A stretch of DNA of 64,000 nucleotides from an uncultured Bacteroidales bacterium. GTDB lineage: Bacteria; Bacteroidota; Bacteroidia; Bacteroidales; FEN-979. The notes under the pieces are model-generated. The model saw only the letters and a list, made by a program, of their open reading frames with translations. It ran no database searches and had not been told where the DNA came from. This document shows, one piece after another, positions 56,204 through 64,000 of this stretch (positions are counted from its first letter, which is position 1; the number at the start of each line of letters is the position of its first letter). Made by a program: the position numbers and the translations under genes. The stretch is taken from assembly GCA_903959905.1 (NCBI GenBank), contig CAJBYO010000053.1, positions 24,657 to 88,656 on the forward strand, written 5' to 3'.

Positions 56204-57560
56204 GATTCAGGGGATAAACATACTTGTCAACATTGAAATCAACCGGATTGTCCGGATCGTTTTGATATACCTGTGAAAGCGCAGAAGGATGATTCTTTTT
56301 CTGGTAACCTTTGTTTAAGGTGAAATAGAGTGTTGCTTCCAAAAAACCGATTTTAATATTTGGGTAAGACCGCTTAAGGATCGAGAGGTTGGAATAGAAG
56401 TGCCATTTTATTTTGTCATATCCGTCCAGTAATGCTTCGGGGGAGATGTTTTCAGGTCTGATGATCACTTTGGATGCATCAAACCTGTTCCAGTCATCCG
56501 TAAGAATGCGCCCCTGCGAACGTAATTTTTCAAAAACAGGTGTACCGGGATAGGGTGTCATAACACATGCCTGAAAGAAAGCGGCTTTTGAACGCGTAAG
56601 AAATTCATGTGCTGCATCAAACACATCGGGAGTGTCGGAATCAAGCCCGAAAATGAGTGATGCCATGGTCATAATACCGTTATCCTGAAGTTTTTTAACA
56701 GCCAGAATGTTTTCATCTACGGTTTTTAATGTTTTTCGATATTGATTGATGCCTGACTCTGACATGGATTCGAATCCGATAAGCAGTGCCCTGCATCCCG
56801 ATTTATACGCAAGTTTAAGGAGTTCAGGGTCGCCGGCAACCTGTATGGAGGCCTGACCAACCCATATCTTATTCTGTGGGATCATTTCCCTGAACAGCTC
56901 CTTCGCATAGCGTTTATCTCCCGTGATGTTGTCGTCAAGGAAGAACAGGTTTTTTTCCTTGCATGATTCAATATCGGTTAGGATGTCACGGATGGGCTTG
57001 TGCCGTTGGCGGGTTCCAAAAAACCTTGACACAGTGCAGAAATCACAATTGTACGGACATCCGCGTGTGGTTTCAATAGGCGCAATGGAAAATTTTCCCG
57101 ACGAACATTTGACCAGGTCCCGTCTGGGCATGACATGACTTTGCAAATCAGGTAACCGGTCAAGTTTATAGAATGATTTCAACCGTTTGTGTTTGATATC
57201 ATCTAATACAATATCCCACAAACCCTCTGCTTCACCGATCACCACCGAGTTGCCAAACCGGATGGCTTCATCCGGCATCGCTGTGGCGTGGATTCCTCCA
57301 AATACGACAACTTTACCGCGCTTTTTGAATTCAGTAGCGATCTGGTAACCCCTGATGCAGGTTTGAGTCATGATGGAAATGCCGATGACATCGTAATCAC
57401 CGTCAAAATTTACCCTCTCCCCATATACCTCTTCCACAATTTGAATTTCGTGTTCAGGAGGAGTAAGTGCAGCAATAAGCGAAAGGGTTAGTTGAGGGAT
57501 ATCCATTGAATTCGGCCGCTGTTCCTGAACCAGGCATGGCGCGATGAGTAAAATCTTCAT
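56199..57560 (-). CDS. B12-binding-domain radical SAM protein with DUF4070-like C-terminus
   Basis: The protein is 453 residues. An N-terminal Rossmann-like B12-binding domain (1-130; VIGISIMTQTC, VVFGGIHATAMPDEA) lacks a DxHxxG His, as is usual in this group. The radical SAM core begins with the cluster motif GCPYNCDFC (Cys168, 172, 175), followed by FLDDNITGD and LLIGFESMSESGI. The C-terminus (WNRFDASKVIIRPENIS, IKWHFYSNLSILKR) resembles DUF4070 proteins, which act in B12-dependent methylation of lipids and other metabolites. The reaction here is unknown. No partner biosynthetic genes are adjacent. A possible -7 box (minus strand TACTTTTG at 57709-57702) lies about 140 bp upstream. The stop codon lies within a repeat element, so the last residue or two may be derived from it. 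Confidence 0.9.
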   Translation of the reverse strand: MKILLIAPCLVQEQRPNSMDIPQLTLSLIAALTPPEHEIQIVEEVYGERVNFDGDYDVIGISIMTQTCIRGYQIATEFKKRGKVVVFGGIHATAMPDEAIRFGNSVVIGEAEGLWDIVLDDIKHKRLKSFYKLDRLPDLQSHVMPRRDLVKCSSGKFSIAPIETTRGCPYNCDFCTVSRFFGTRQRHKPIRDILTDIESCKEKNLFFLDDNITGDKRYAKELFREMIPQNKIWVGQASIQVAGDPELLKLAYKSGCRALLIGFESMSESGINQYRKTLKTVDENILAVKKLQDNGIMTMASLIFGLDSDTPDVFDAAHEFLTRSKAAFFQACVMTPYPGTPVFEKLRSQGRILTDDWNRFDASKVIIRPENISPEALLDGYDKIKWHFYSNLSILKRSYPNIKIGFLEATLYFTLNKGYQKKNHPSALSQVYQNDPDNPVDFNVDKYVYPLNR

Positions 57561-57746
57561 TCAATTGATCTTTAAACGTGGCTATAGCAAAAGCCAGTAA
57601 TGAATAGCAAAGCATAGGATGTATCGCAGGAATGGTAGCTGGGGAGTATGATATCCTCTTTAACCTATATTGGTTAAGTCGTATGATGCTTTTTGATATA
57701 ACAAAAGTAACAAATTTTTTCGAATCATGGAAACTTGCAGGTATAT

Positions 57747-57871
57747 GGAAAAACAGGAGTTCCTGACCACCCTCTGCCGATTTTTAATGACCAACTTACT
57801 TTATTGTCAATCAACAAATTGAAATGATAATGTTGTTCTGGTGAAGAGTGGTCAAAGTGATCGTTTTTTCC
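57747..57871. mobile_element. 125-bp inverted-repeat element, copy B
   Basis: It begins GGAAAAA and ends TTTTTTCC; the ~23-bp termini are imperfect inverted repeats ending in TGACCA/TGGTCA. The interior matches copies C and D, including CTGCCGATTTT and the CAAATTGAAATGA/CAAATTGAGATGA region. It lacks any ORF of its own that could be a transposase. It resembles a MITE. Confidence 0.75.
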
Positions 57872-57896
57872 AGTGAACCGTTCACATTGGCAGTAG

Positions 57897-57941
57897 ACCA
57901 CAAATATTAACCTTAATATTTGTGGTTGACCATAAATATTA
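57897..57941. promoter_or_regulatory. Three half-site operator-like cluster
   Basis: A perfect inverted pair (arms ACCACAAATATTAA, 2-nt spacer) at 57897-57926 is followed after 2 nt by a third, direct half-site ACCATAAATATTA (57929-57941). It abuts the -7 box of the ATPase gene, so a bound protein would block or activate transcription. Confidence 0.6.
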
Positions 57942-57942
57942 G

Positions 57943-57950
57943 TATATTTG
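57943..57950 (+). promoter_or_regulatory. -7 element of the AAA_14/DUF4143 gene
   Basis: TATATTTG matches TAnnTTTG. Transcription would start near 57957, after the ATG at 57952, which supports the ATG at 57970 as the true start with a very short leader. Confidence 0.55.
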
Positions 57951-57969
57951 CATGTACCATACCACAATC

Positions 57970-59100
57970 ATGGAAATAAGTCGTTTTATACAATCAAAGA
58001 TACTCAGTGATTTGAAACAACTAAATAAAGTTGTTCTGATTTATGGCCCAAGGCAGGCAGGAAAAACGACATTATCAAAACGTATAATCCAGGAAATTGG
58101 ACTTAAAACACTAATGGTCAATGCTGATCAATCAAAGTATATCGACGTTTTATCAAGCAGGGATTTAAATACACTCCGGTCACTGGTGGCAGGCTATGAT
58201 TTGTTGTTTATTGATGAGGGACAGCGAATTCCTGAAATTGGTATTAACCTTAAAATTCTTCATGATGAATTGCCGGAATTAAAAATTCTTGTTACAGGAT
58301 CGTCCTCCTTTTTGCTTTCCGGACGTGTGTCGGAATCATTGGCCGGTCGAAAAATAATCTACACACTGTTACCTGTCTCTATGCAGGAGCTTGCCGGAAA
58401 TTTTAATTCCTTCGAATTAGAGGATCAACTTGAAGAGCGGTTAATTTTCGGTTCCTATCCCGAAGTCATTAATACTGTGAACTATTCTGCTAAAGAAGAA
58501 TACCTTCGCGACATATCCTCCTCATTTATTTTCAAAGATATTCTGGAGTTGGAGATGATTAAGTACCCGTTTAAGATCAGGGATTTATTAAAAATATTAG
58601 CATATCAGGTTGGATCACAGGTTTCTATTCATGAACTTGGCAATAAATTGGGGTTGAATCGTGACACTGTAGAAAGATACCTTTTTTTACTTGAACAATC
58701 ATTTGTGATATTCAAACTTCCGGCGTTCAGTCATAACCCAAGAAAAGAGATTAGTAAATCACAGAAATATTATTTTTACGACACAGGCATCCGTAATATC
58801 TTGATTGACAACATGAAGTATCTGTCCGACAGAAACGATGCAGGCGCCTTATGGGAAAATTTTATCATTGCTGAACGACGTAAATATTTACTGTACAATC
58901 AGAAAAATGTCAATGGCTATTTTTGGCGAACCTATTCCGGAACCGAAATTGATTATGTGGAATCAATTATGGATGAATATTATGCGTACGAAGTCAAATT
59001 CGGAAAATCAAAAGCAAAAATGCCAGCTAGCTGGAGCGCGGAATATGGTTCAAATTTTCAGATTATCAGCAGGGAAAATTACATGCAGTTTATTACGTAA
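57970..59100 (+). CDS. ATP-binding protein, AAA_14 + DUF4143
   Basis: The protein is 376 residues from the ATG at 57970 (MEISRFIQSK); an in-frame ATG at 57952 is disfavoured by the promoter position. Walker A is GPRQAGKT (26-33). Walker B is LLFIDEGQ (residues about 78-84). An ATPase sensor-like VTGSSSF follows. The C-terminal DUF4143 part runs from about 190, including KDILELEMIKYPF, a winged-helix-like segment (SIHELGNKLGLNRDTVERY) and the nuclease-like end YFYDTGIRNIL, ENFIIAERR, GTEIDYVE, AYEVKFGKSK. Bacteroidota genomes carry many such genes and their function is poorly defined. This one is monocistronic, flanked by 125-bp elements on both sides and preceded by an operator-like cluster. 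The helix-turn-helix-like segment makes autoregulation conceivable. Confidence 0.92.
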   Translation: MEISRFIQSKILSDLKQLNKVVLIYGPRQAGKTTLSKRIIQEIGLKTLMVNADQSKYIDVLSSRDLNTLRSLVAGYDLLFIDEGQRIPEIGINLKILHDELPELKILVTGSSSFLLSGRVSESLAGRKIIYTLLPVSMQELAGNFNSFELEDQLEERLIFGSYPEVINTVNYSAKEEYLRDISSSFIFKDILELEMIKYPFKIRDLLKILAYQVGSQVSIHELGNKLGLNRDTVERYLFLLEQSFVIFKLPAFSHNPRKEISKSQKYYFYDTGIRNILIDNMKYLSDRNDAGALWENFIIAERRKYLLYNQKNVNGYFWRTYSGTEIDYVESIMDEYYAYEVKFGKSKAKMPASWSAEYGSNFQIISRENYMQFIT

Positions 59101-59129
59101 ATCGAAATAGTACAACCACAGCAAACTAC

Positions 59130-59254
59130 GGAAAAAATCGGAGTTCTCAGTCATCCACTGCCGATTTTGATGACCACCTTACTTAATGAACAATCATCAA
59201 ATTGAGATGAATCTGCAGTTCAGGCGAATACTGGTCAAACAGGGCATTTTTTCC
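59130..59254. mobile_element. 125-bp inverted-repeat element, copy C
   Basis: It runs from GGAAAAAATCGG to ATTTTTTCC, 29 bp after the ATPase stop. It has the same length as copies B and D with collinear similarity. On the minus strand it follows a signal-peptide-like ORF (VKTLLLILSLMLLSGIGLYAG) whose continuation KNALFDQYSPE is inside the element. Confidence 0.75.
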
Positions 59255-59549
59255 AGCATACAACCCGATGCCGGACAGCAGCATTAAAGATAAGATAAGT
59301 AGCAGGGTTTTCACCATTCGCCATTTCACCATTTCACCATTTATTTTATTGCCCAAATCCTGCCCAATCAAATTTTACCATATATTTGCATAACACGAAT
59401 TTACTACCTTTGGAATCAGGCTGCACGCAATAAGAATCAGTCAATAGAATTTGTGCCTTCAGGCGCAAAACATTATACCGGGAATCCCATGAGAAAAGGA
59501 GAAATGAACCCCGAATCCCAAATCCTCCCTCTGAAAAAAACAGGAGCAA
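59255..59549. other. Leader region of the histidine kinase gene
   Basis: Two matches to TAnnTTTG, TATATTTG (59391-59398) and TACCTTTG (59405-59412), are candidate -7 boxes. A short 9-bp tandem repeat (CCATTTCAC units) lies at about 59320-59345. A short ORF from 59490 is probably not a gene. An AGGAG precedes the kinase ATG by 4 nt. Confidence 0.5.
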
Positions 59550-62500
59550 ATGAAAACAAAAAATACATTTGAGAATTATCCTTATTGGGTATTGGGAAAA
59601 TGGCAGGATATCACCGATGTATTGGCCGAAACTATCGGCATTTCCGCAGCGTTGATCATGAAGGCTGAAAATGAGATCATGGAAGTGCTCATGTCGAGCA
59701 ATTCGGAAAACAATCCCTACGCAACAGGCGACAAAGAAAAATGGCACGGTCGCTATTGCGAAACCGTGATAAAAACTCAAAACAAATTATTGGTTCCAAA
59801 TGCGAGTAACGACAAAGCCTGGGACAAAAACCCGGATCTAAAACGCGGAATGATTGCTTACCTGGGGTTTCCCCTCAATTTTCCGGATAATCAACCTTTT
59901 GGAACACTTTGCGTTCTGGATAATAAGGAAAGGCACTTTACTGCGCAGAATGAAAAACTGATCCGGCAGTTTAAGAATGTCATCGAATTGGATTTGGCTT
60001 TATTGCAATCATTTGATGTTAAAACAAAACAATCAGGAGCAGATGTTGCAGAGGAAATCACTGAACACCAACAGGCAAAGGTGTCGTTTCTGGAGAGCAT
60101 TGCCGAACTCAGGCAATATAAACTATCTGTGAGCCTGGTGCAAAGCAGCCTGGAAGCCGTATCAGATGCACTTTACTGGATGACGTCTGACAGTACTATT
60201 GTTAAAGTGAATGAGGCGGCTTGCCGTTTGCTCGGCTACACACGGGAAGAATTACTTCAGTTGACAGTTGCAGATGTTGACGCTCACTACAACGCAGAGC
60301 TATGGATGCCACATTTTAATGAACTGCGGAAGTTTGGCACATTGAAGTTTGAGTCGGAGCATAGGACAAAAGACGGACGGCTGATTCCTGTTGAAATTGT
60401 TGCCAATTATATCCGCTTTGGTGCTGAAGAATATAATTGCGCTTTTGTGCGCGACATCACCAGGCGTAAGGCGGTTGAAGACGCTCTCCGGGAGAGCGAG
60501 TTTGAATTGGAAAATGCCGAAAGGATGGCAAAGGTGGGAAACTGGATCGTTATAGCCACCAATCCGTCTGAGCCTGAAAAATTGTTTTGGTCCAAAGAGA
60601 TGTATCGTATTGCCAATCGTGACCCTGGAAGTTTTACTCCGACCCTTGCCGCCCAAATGGATTTATTCGTGCCTGAAAACGCCAGGAAGCTTGCTGAAGC
60701 AGTAGCATGCTCAATGAAGACGGGAGTACCTTATGATATAGAATTACAGCTGAAGGACGAAGAAGGTCGGGACGCGAAATGGATTCGGTCTCACTCTGAG
60801 ATGGTATACGATGAGAAAGGGCGGATTAATGGCATGCGTGGTACGGCTCAGGATATCACCGAGCGTAAGCAGGCGGAGGAAAAGCTTCGGCTTAAAAATT
60901 TTATTTTCGATGTTTCCATTGCCGCAAAAAGTATCGCTGATATTAACGGTATCATAACTGAGGCCAACGATTCATTCCTCCGGGTCTGGGGTTTCCCCGA
61001 CAAGAATGAGGTGATCGGAAAGCCAATATCTTTTTTTATAGAAGACCCTGATGCAGCAAATACAATTGTAACTGCGCTCAATGATAGCGGAAAGTGGGAG
61101 GGAGATTACACAGCCAGGAAAAGGGACGGCTCCACATTTATAGCTCATGGACTTGCAACGGTTGTCAAAGATGAGAATGGGAAAATAATAGCTTACCAGT
61201 CAGCAGTAATCGACATCACCGATAGCAATCTGGCAGCAAACAAACTGAAGGCAAGCGAACAACTCTATCGCAACCTGTTCGATCAGGCAAGCGAAGGACT
61301 CATCCTGTTAACAATGGATGGAAAAATAGCTGAACTCAACCAATCCTTTGCGCAAATGCATGGCTATACGGTGGATGAGATGAAGAACATGGATATTAAA
61401 GATCTGGATGTACTCAGGGAAGGTGCGTTTGAGGGACGGGCTCTCATTATGCAACGCTTACATGACGGAGAGGTAGTTCGTTTTGATGTCGACCATTATC
61501 ATAAAGACGGACATATCATTACTTTCAGTGATACGGTAAGCATCATCAACATTGGCGGGCAGAACTTCTTTCTGGCTTTTCATCAGGATATTACCAAGCG
61601 CAAACAGGTAGAAGAAGCGCTCATGAACAGCGAACGTAATCTTAAGGAATCGCAGGAAATAGCAGGACTGGGAACTTTTGAGTTTGATATCCTTACAGGA
61701 ATCTTTAGTACGTCTCAAATATTGAATGAGATATTTGGGATTGATGAAGAATATGATCACAGCATGAACGGATGGGCTGCATTGTTACATACCGATGACC
61801 GTGAAATGGTTGTCAACTATTTAATGAACGAAGTAATCAGCAATATGCAACCTGCCGATGTCGAATTTCGGATTGTTCGCTATAACGACAAGATCACTCG
61901 CTGGATGCACGTATTTGGCAAATTAGAATTCGATTCTGATGGTCATCCTGTTGTATTGCGCGGTACAACACAGGATATAACTGAACGGAAGCAATCAGAA
62001 GTAGAGATTCTGGAATTAAACCGGGATCTGGAACTGCGTGTGAAGCAACGAACATCTGAACTGGAGACTGTCAACAAAGAACTGGAATCATTTTCGTATT
62101 CTGTTTCCCATGATCTTAAAGCACCTTTAAGGCATATCAGCGGGTATATGCGTCTTTTCAGGGAGATGAAATCAAAAGAACTGACTATAGAAGAACTTGG
62201 ATACCTTGATGTCATTTCCTCTTCAGCCTCAAATATGGAGAACTTGATTGATGAAATACTTAATTTCTCCAGGCTGAATGCAATCGAATTGAAAAAGAAA
62301 CGGATATGTTCATCAGATTTGGTTCAGCAAGTCATCAAATTCTTTGAACCGGATGTTCAAGACAGAATCATCACATTCACCATGGCATCTCTTCCCGATA
62401 TAAACGGCGATGAAGACCTTCTCAGGCAGGTATGGATCAACATGATCTCGAATGCCATCAAATATACTTCGAAAAAGCCGAAAGCCATCATTGAGATCGG

Positions 62501-62741
62501 CAGTTTCTCGAGTGGTAACGAGGATACCTTTTTTGTGAAAGATAACGGGGCTGGTTTTAACATGAAGTATGTAGAACAACTTTTCGGTACATTCAAACGG
62601 TTACACAAAGTCAGCGATTTCGAAGGAATAGGGATCGGTTTGGCCAATGTAAACCGGATCATTACCCGTCATGGAGGCCGTTGCTGTGCCGAAGGAGAAG
62701 TGGATAAAGGGGCGACATTTTATTTTAGTCTGCCGAAATAG
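59550..62741 (+). CDS. Soluble GAF/multi-PAS sensor histidine kinase
   Basis: The protein is 1063 residues with no membrane helix or signal peptide, so it should be cytoplasmic. The N-terminal GAF domain (1-155) has GRYCETVIKTQNKLLVPNA and GTLCVLDNKERHF. About five PAS/PAC units follow (about 195-815), each ending in a PAC motif such as RDITRRK, GTAQDITERKQ, AVIDITDS, HQDITKRKQ or GTTQDITERKQ. A coiled coil leads to HisKA with His854 (SVSHDLKAPLRHISGY) and HATPase_c: N-box NMISNAIKY (about 968), G1 DNGAGF, F-box FGTFKRLH and G2 GIGIGLANV. There is no receiver domain and no cognate regulator nearby. The sensed signal is unknown; several PAS modules suggest redox or small-molecule input. An AGGAG sequence supports this start. 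Confidence 0.93.
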   Translation: MKTKNTFENYPYWVLGKWQDITDVLAETIGISAALIMKAENEIMEVLMSSNSENNPYATGDKEKWHGRYCETVIKTQNKLLVPNASNDKAWDKNPDLKRGMIAYLGFPLNFPDNQPFGTLCVLDNKERHFTAQNEKLIRQFKNVIELDLALLQSFDVKTKQSGADVAEEITEHQQAKVSFLESIAELRQYKLSVSLVQSSLEAVSDALYWMTSDSTIVKVNEAACRLLGYTREELLQLTVADVDAHYNAELWMPHFNELRKFGTLKFESEHRTKDGRLIPVEIVANYIRFGAEEYNCAFVRDITRRKAVEDALRESEFELENAERMAKVGNWIVIATNPSEPEKLFWSKEMYRIANRDPGSFTPTLAAQMDLFVPENARKLAEAVACSMKTGVPYDIELQLKDEEGRDAKWIRSHSEMVYDEKGRINGMRGTAQDITERKQAEEKLRLKNFIFDVSIAAKSIADINGIITEANDSFLRVWGFPDKNEVIGKPISFFIEDPDAANTIVTALNDSGKWEGDYTARKRDGSTFIAHGLATVVKDENGKIIAYQSAVIDITDSNLAANKLKASEQLYRNLFDQASEGLILLTMDGKIAELNQSFAQMHGYTVDEMKNMDIKDLDVLREGAFEGRALIMQRLHDGEVVRFDVDHYHKDGHIITFSDTVSIINIGGQNFFLAFHQDITKRKQVEEALMNSERNLKESQEIAGLGTFEFDILTGIFSTSQILNEIFGIDEEYDHSMNGWAALLHTDDREMVVNYLMNEVISNMQPADVEFRIVRYNDKITRWMHVFGKLEFDSDGHPVVLRGTTQDITERKQSEVEILELNRDLELRVKQRTSELETVNKELESFSYSVSHDLKAPLRHISGYMRLFREMKSKELTIEELGYLDVISSSASNMENLIDEILNFSRLNAIELKKKRICSSDLVQQVIKFFEPDVQDRIITFTMASLPDINGDEDLLRQVWINMISNAIKYTSKKPKAIIEIGSFSSGNEDTFFVKDNGAGFNMKYVEQLFGTFKRLHKVSDFEGIGIGLANVNRIITRHGGRCCAEGEVDKGATFYFSLPK

Positions 62742-62750
62742 GCATCTCTT

Positions 62751-62875
62751 GGAAAAGCCGAACCATCCTGACCACCCACTGCCGATTTTCGTTTCCATCA
62801 TACATTATTAACAATCAGCTAAATGAGAGGATCGTGCTGTTCCGGCGAAGTCTGGTCAAAGAGGACGTTTTTTCC
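62751..62875. mobile_element. 125-bp inverted-repeat element, copy D
   Basis: It runs from GGAAAAGCCG to CGTTTTTTCC, 9 bp after the kinase stop. It shares CCTGACCACCC, CTGCCGATTTT and TGGTCAAAGAGGACG with its siblings. The region 62876-62991 holds the leader of the next gene, with a weak AAACAAACA/TGTTTGTTT hairpin. Confidence 0.75.
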
Positions 62876-62991
62876 ACTCTATGATTTTTCACTGTTCAAT
62901 CTATATCAAATGCCTCCCAAACAAACACTTTTCGGCCTTTGTTGTTTGTTTTTCGGATACAAGAAACCGGTTTTGTTAATAGATTTGCAGT

Positions 62992-64000
62992 ATGAACAAT
63001 TGTAAAAAGCCCGTTTTTCAAACTTCAATCCTGATCTGTTTTTGTGTAATGGCGTGCTTTTCAGCCTGCAACAGCAACAAATCAGGCAGTCTGCCAGCTG
63101 GAAAATTTTCACTTGAAAGTAAAAAGGCCGGCCAGCTGATCGTTACGGATCCTCGTGCGTCCATCAGGATTTTGGATTCATTGGTTCATGCTGTTTCGAC
63201 GGATGCTCTTGCTGATACTCAGCTGGTTGATTACATTAAGATCAAGTCCGAAGCGCTGATGAAACTGGACATGAGAGATTCAGCTTACAGTTTTATGCAA
63301 CGATACCAAAGCGGAATTTTCCCGGGAAGGAGCAATGCCGTAAAAATATATTCAGGGATATGGTTATCGCAGCAATTAACAAACGATGGCAAGTATTTCC
63401 TGGCTAGAAAATACCTTGATGAAACCTACACCTTATTCGATAAAAAGACACAGAGCTATGAAAAAGCAAATGCACTGAATATCGATGGTTCACTCCTCAG
63501 TTCTACAGGGGATTATTTTGCCGCCCAGAAAAAACTGCTTGAAGCAATAAAAATTTTTGAATCTCTCGGCCATACACAAGCGCTTGGCCCGGTTTATCTT
63601 AACCTGGCGGGCAATTATCAATCACTGAACGATACCCAACTATCGCTGCTGTATTACAGGAAAGCCTGCAGTATCACGATTGCATATAATGATAGCTTAA
63701 ACTACCTTTTTGCTTTGAACAATCTAGGCACCTTTTACAGGATTTCCAACCCAGACAGTGCAGAATACTATTTTTTGAAAGCAAAGAACCTGCTTCCAAT
63801 GAAAAAATATGCGGTTGAGACTCTTCCAACCCGGTTTCACCTGGCTGGCTTGTATTACGACAAAAAAAAATACACACAGTCACTGGAACTTTATAATGAA
63901 GTTCTGTTTGTGTCGCAAAAACACCATATCAACAGCGGAGTATTCAGGGCTATGAGCGGCATAGGTAATGTTTACGAGGCTCAAAATAAGGATAATGATG
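62992..64000 (+). CDS. TPR lipoprotein, probably the sensor part of a kinase or regulator (3' end beyond window)
   Basis: My translation from the ATG at 62992 is open to the right edge (336 codons). A signal segment (SILICFCVMACFSAC) ends in a lipobox-like FSAC or signal-anchor. TPR-like helices follow (AQKKLLEAIKIFESLG, QLSLLYYRKACSIT, SAEYYFLKAKNLL, YTQSLELYNEVLFVS). The architecture matches the N-terminal half of the TPR-kinase at the left edge and the TPR-AraC gene at 45 kb, so a C-terminal membrane helix and signalling domain are likely, but not visible. TAGATTTG at 62980-62987 matches the -7 motif, but its position would place the transcript start inside the first codons, so its relevance is doubtful. 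Confidence 0.8.
   Translation, partial: MNNCKKPVFQTSILICFCVMACFSACNSNKSGSLPAGKFSLESKKAGQLIVTDPRASIRILDSLVHAVSTDALADTQLVDYIKIKSEALMKLDMRDSAYSFMQRYQSGIFPGRSNAVKIYSGIWLSQQLTNDGKYFLARKYLDETYTLFDKKTQSYEKANALNIDGSLLSSTGDYFAAQKKLLEAIKIFESLGHTQALGPVYLNLAGNYQSLNDTQLSLLYYRKACSITIAYNDSLNYLFALNNLGTFYRISNPDSAEYYFLKAKNLLPMKKYAVETLPTRFHLAGLYYDKKKYTQSLELYNEVLFVSQKHHINSGVFRAMSGIGNVYEAQNKDND

Larger units (their letters stand above)
57561..57969. other. 409-bp divergent intergenic region
   Basis: It contains, in order, a candidate minus-strand -7 box for the radical SAM gene (57702-57709), a full copy of the 125-bp element (57747-57871), an operator-like set of three half-sites (57897-57941) and a -7 box for the ATPase (57943-57950). 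An 80-codon minus-strand ORF spanning the element is not credible as a gene. Confidence 0.6.

Noticed and set aside
57725..57967. 80-codon minus-strand ORF
   Set aside because: It is made almost entirely of the 125-bp element and the operator-like region and has no family signature.
59183..59371. 62-codon minus-strand ORF with a signal-like start
   Set aside because: The mature part lies inside element copy C. Mentioned under that copy, but not credible as a gene on its own.
62980..62987. TAGATTTG as promoter of the last gene
   Set aside because: It is too close to the ATG (transcript start would fall within the coding region), and it lacks an upstream TTG at proper spacing.

Overview
The window is from a Bacteroidota chromosome. 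The grounds are: seven proteins ending in a type IX secretion (T9SS) type-A sorting domain, two FISUMP-domain proteins, LytS/LytTR and TPR-AraC style regulators, and several intergenic copies of the Bacteroidota -7 promoter motif TAnnTTTG, two of them with a matching TTG element 21 nt upstream. I cannot place it below phylum. No rRNA, tRNA, CRISPR array, phage or T9SS translocon genes were seen.

Layout. 1-2.7 kb (minus): LytTR response regulator followed by its TPR/LytS-type kinase, which runs off the left edge. 3-9.6 kb (plus): a T9SS propeller protein with carboxypeptidase-regulatory-like repeats, a decayed outer-membrane protein gene, a T9SS Asp-box protein and an esterase. 9.7-18.9 kb (minus): a PepSY-like fragment, a DASS anion symporter, a GNAT acetyltransferase, a 1794-residue repeat protein and a patatin lipoprotein. 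19.4-25.7 kb (plus): a subtilisin-like T9SS protease split by one in-frame TAA. 26-29 kb (minus): a secreted protein with a decayed 3' end. 29.6-31.8 kb (plus): a paralogue of the first propeller protein. 31.9-35.7 kb (minus): a sortilin-type propeller T9SS protein, a doubtful small lipoprotein and an orphan NarL-type regulator. 36-43.5 kb (plus): a tight operon of a FISUMP/T9SS protein, two metallophosphoesterase lipoproteins and a second sortilin-type propeller T9SS protein. 43.6-45.3 kb (minus): a TPR-AraC regulator broken by a homopolymer slip. 45.5-56 kb (plus): an acylphosphatase-like protein and a 3366-residue beta-helix adhesin. 56.2-64 kb: a radical SAM protein, an AAA_14/DUF4143 ATPase, a GAF/multi-PAS histidine kinase and a partial TPR lipoprotein.

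The main theme is a surface-protein locus. Most of the coding capacity makes secreted, modular, repeat-rich proteins, and the same modules recur in several genes: BNR/sortilin propellers, the ARGV/CWS fibronectin-like domain, the FISUMP domain, a YYASQTV Ig-like domain and a short module before the sorting domain. Sensor and regulator genes are interspersed.

The most notable non-coding feature is a dispersed element with terminal inverted repeats. Three copies are exactly 125 bp and a fourth is shortened, all within 56.1-62.9 kb, and no transposase is present. Long imperfect palindromes of unrelated sequence but similar design sit between genes, and several operator-like dyads lie next to TAnnTTTG boxes. 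Decay is visible at several places: a premature stop, a poly-A frameshift and three gene remnants. I found no clearly new enzymatic system; the 125-bp element family is the best candidate for something undescribed.
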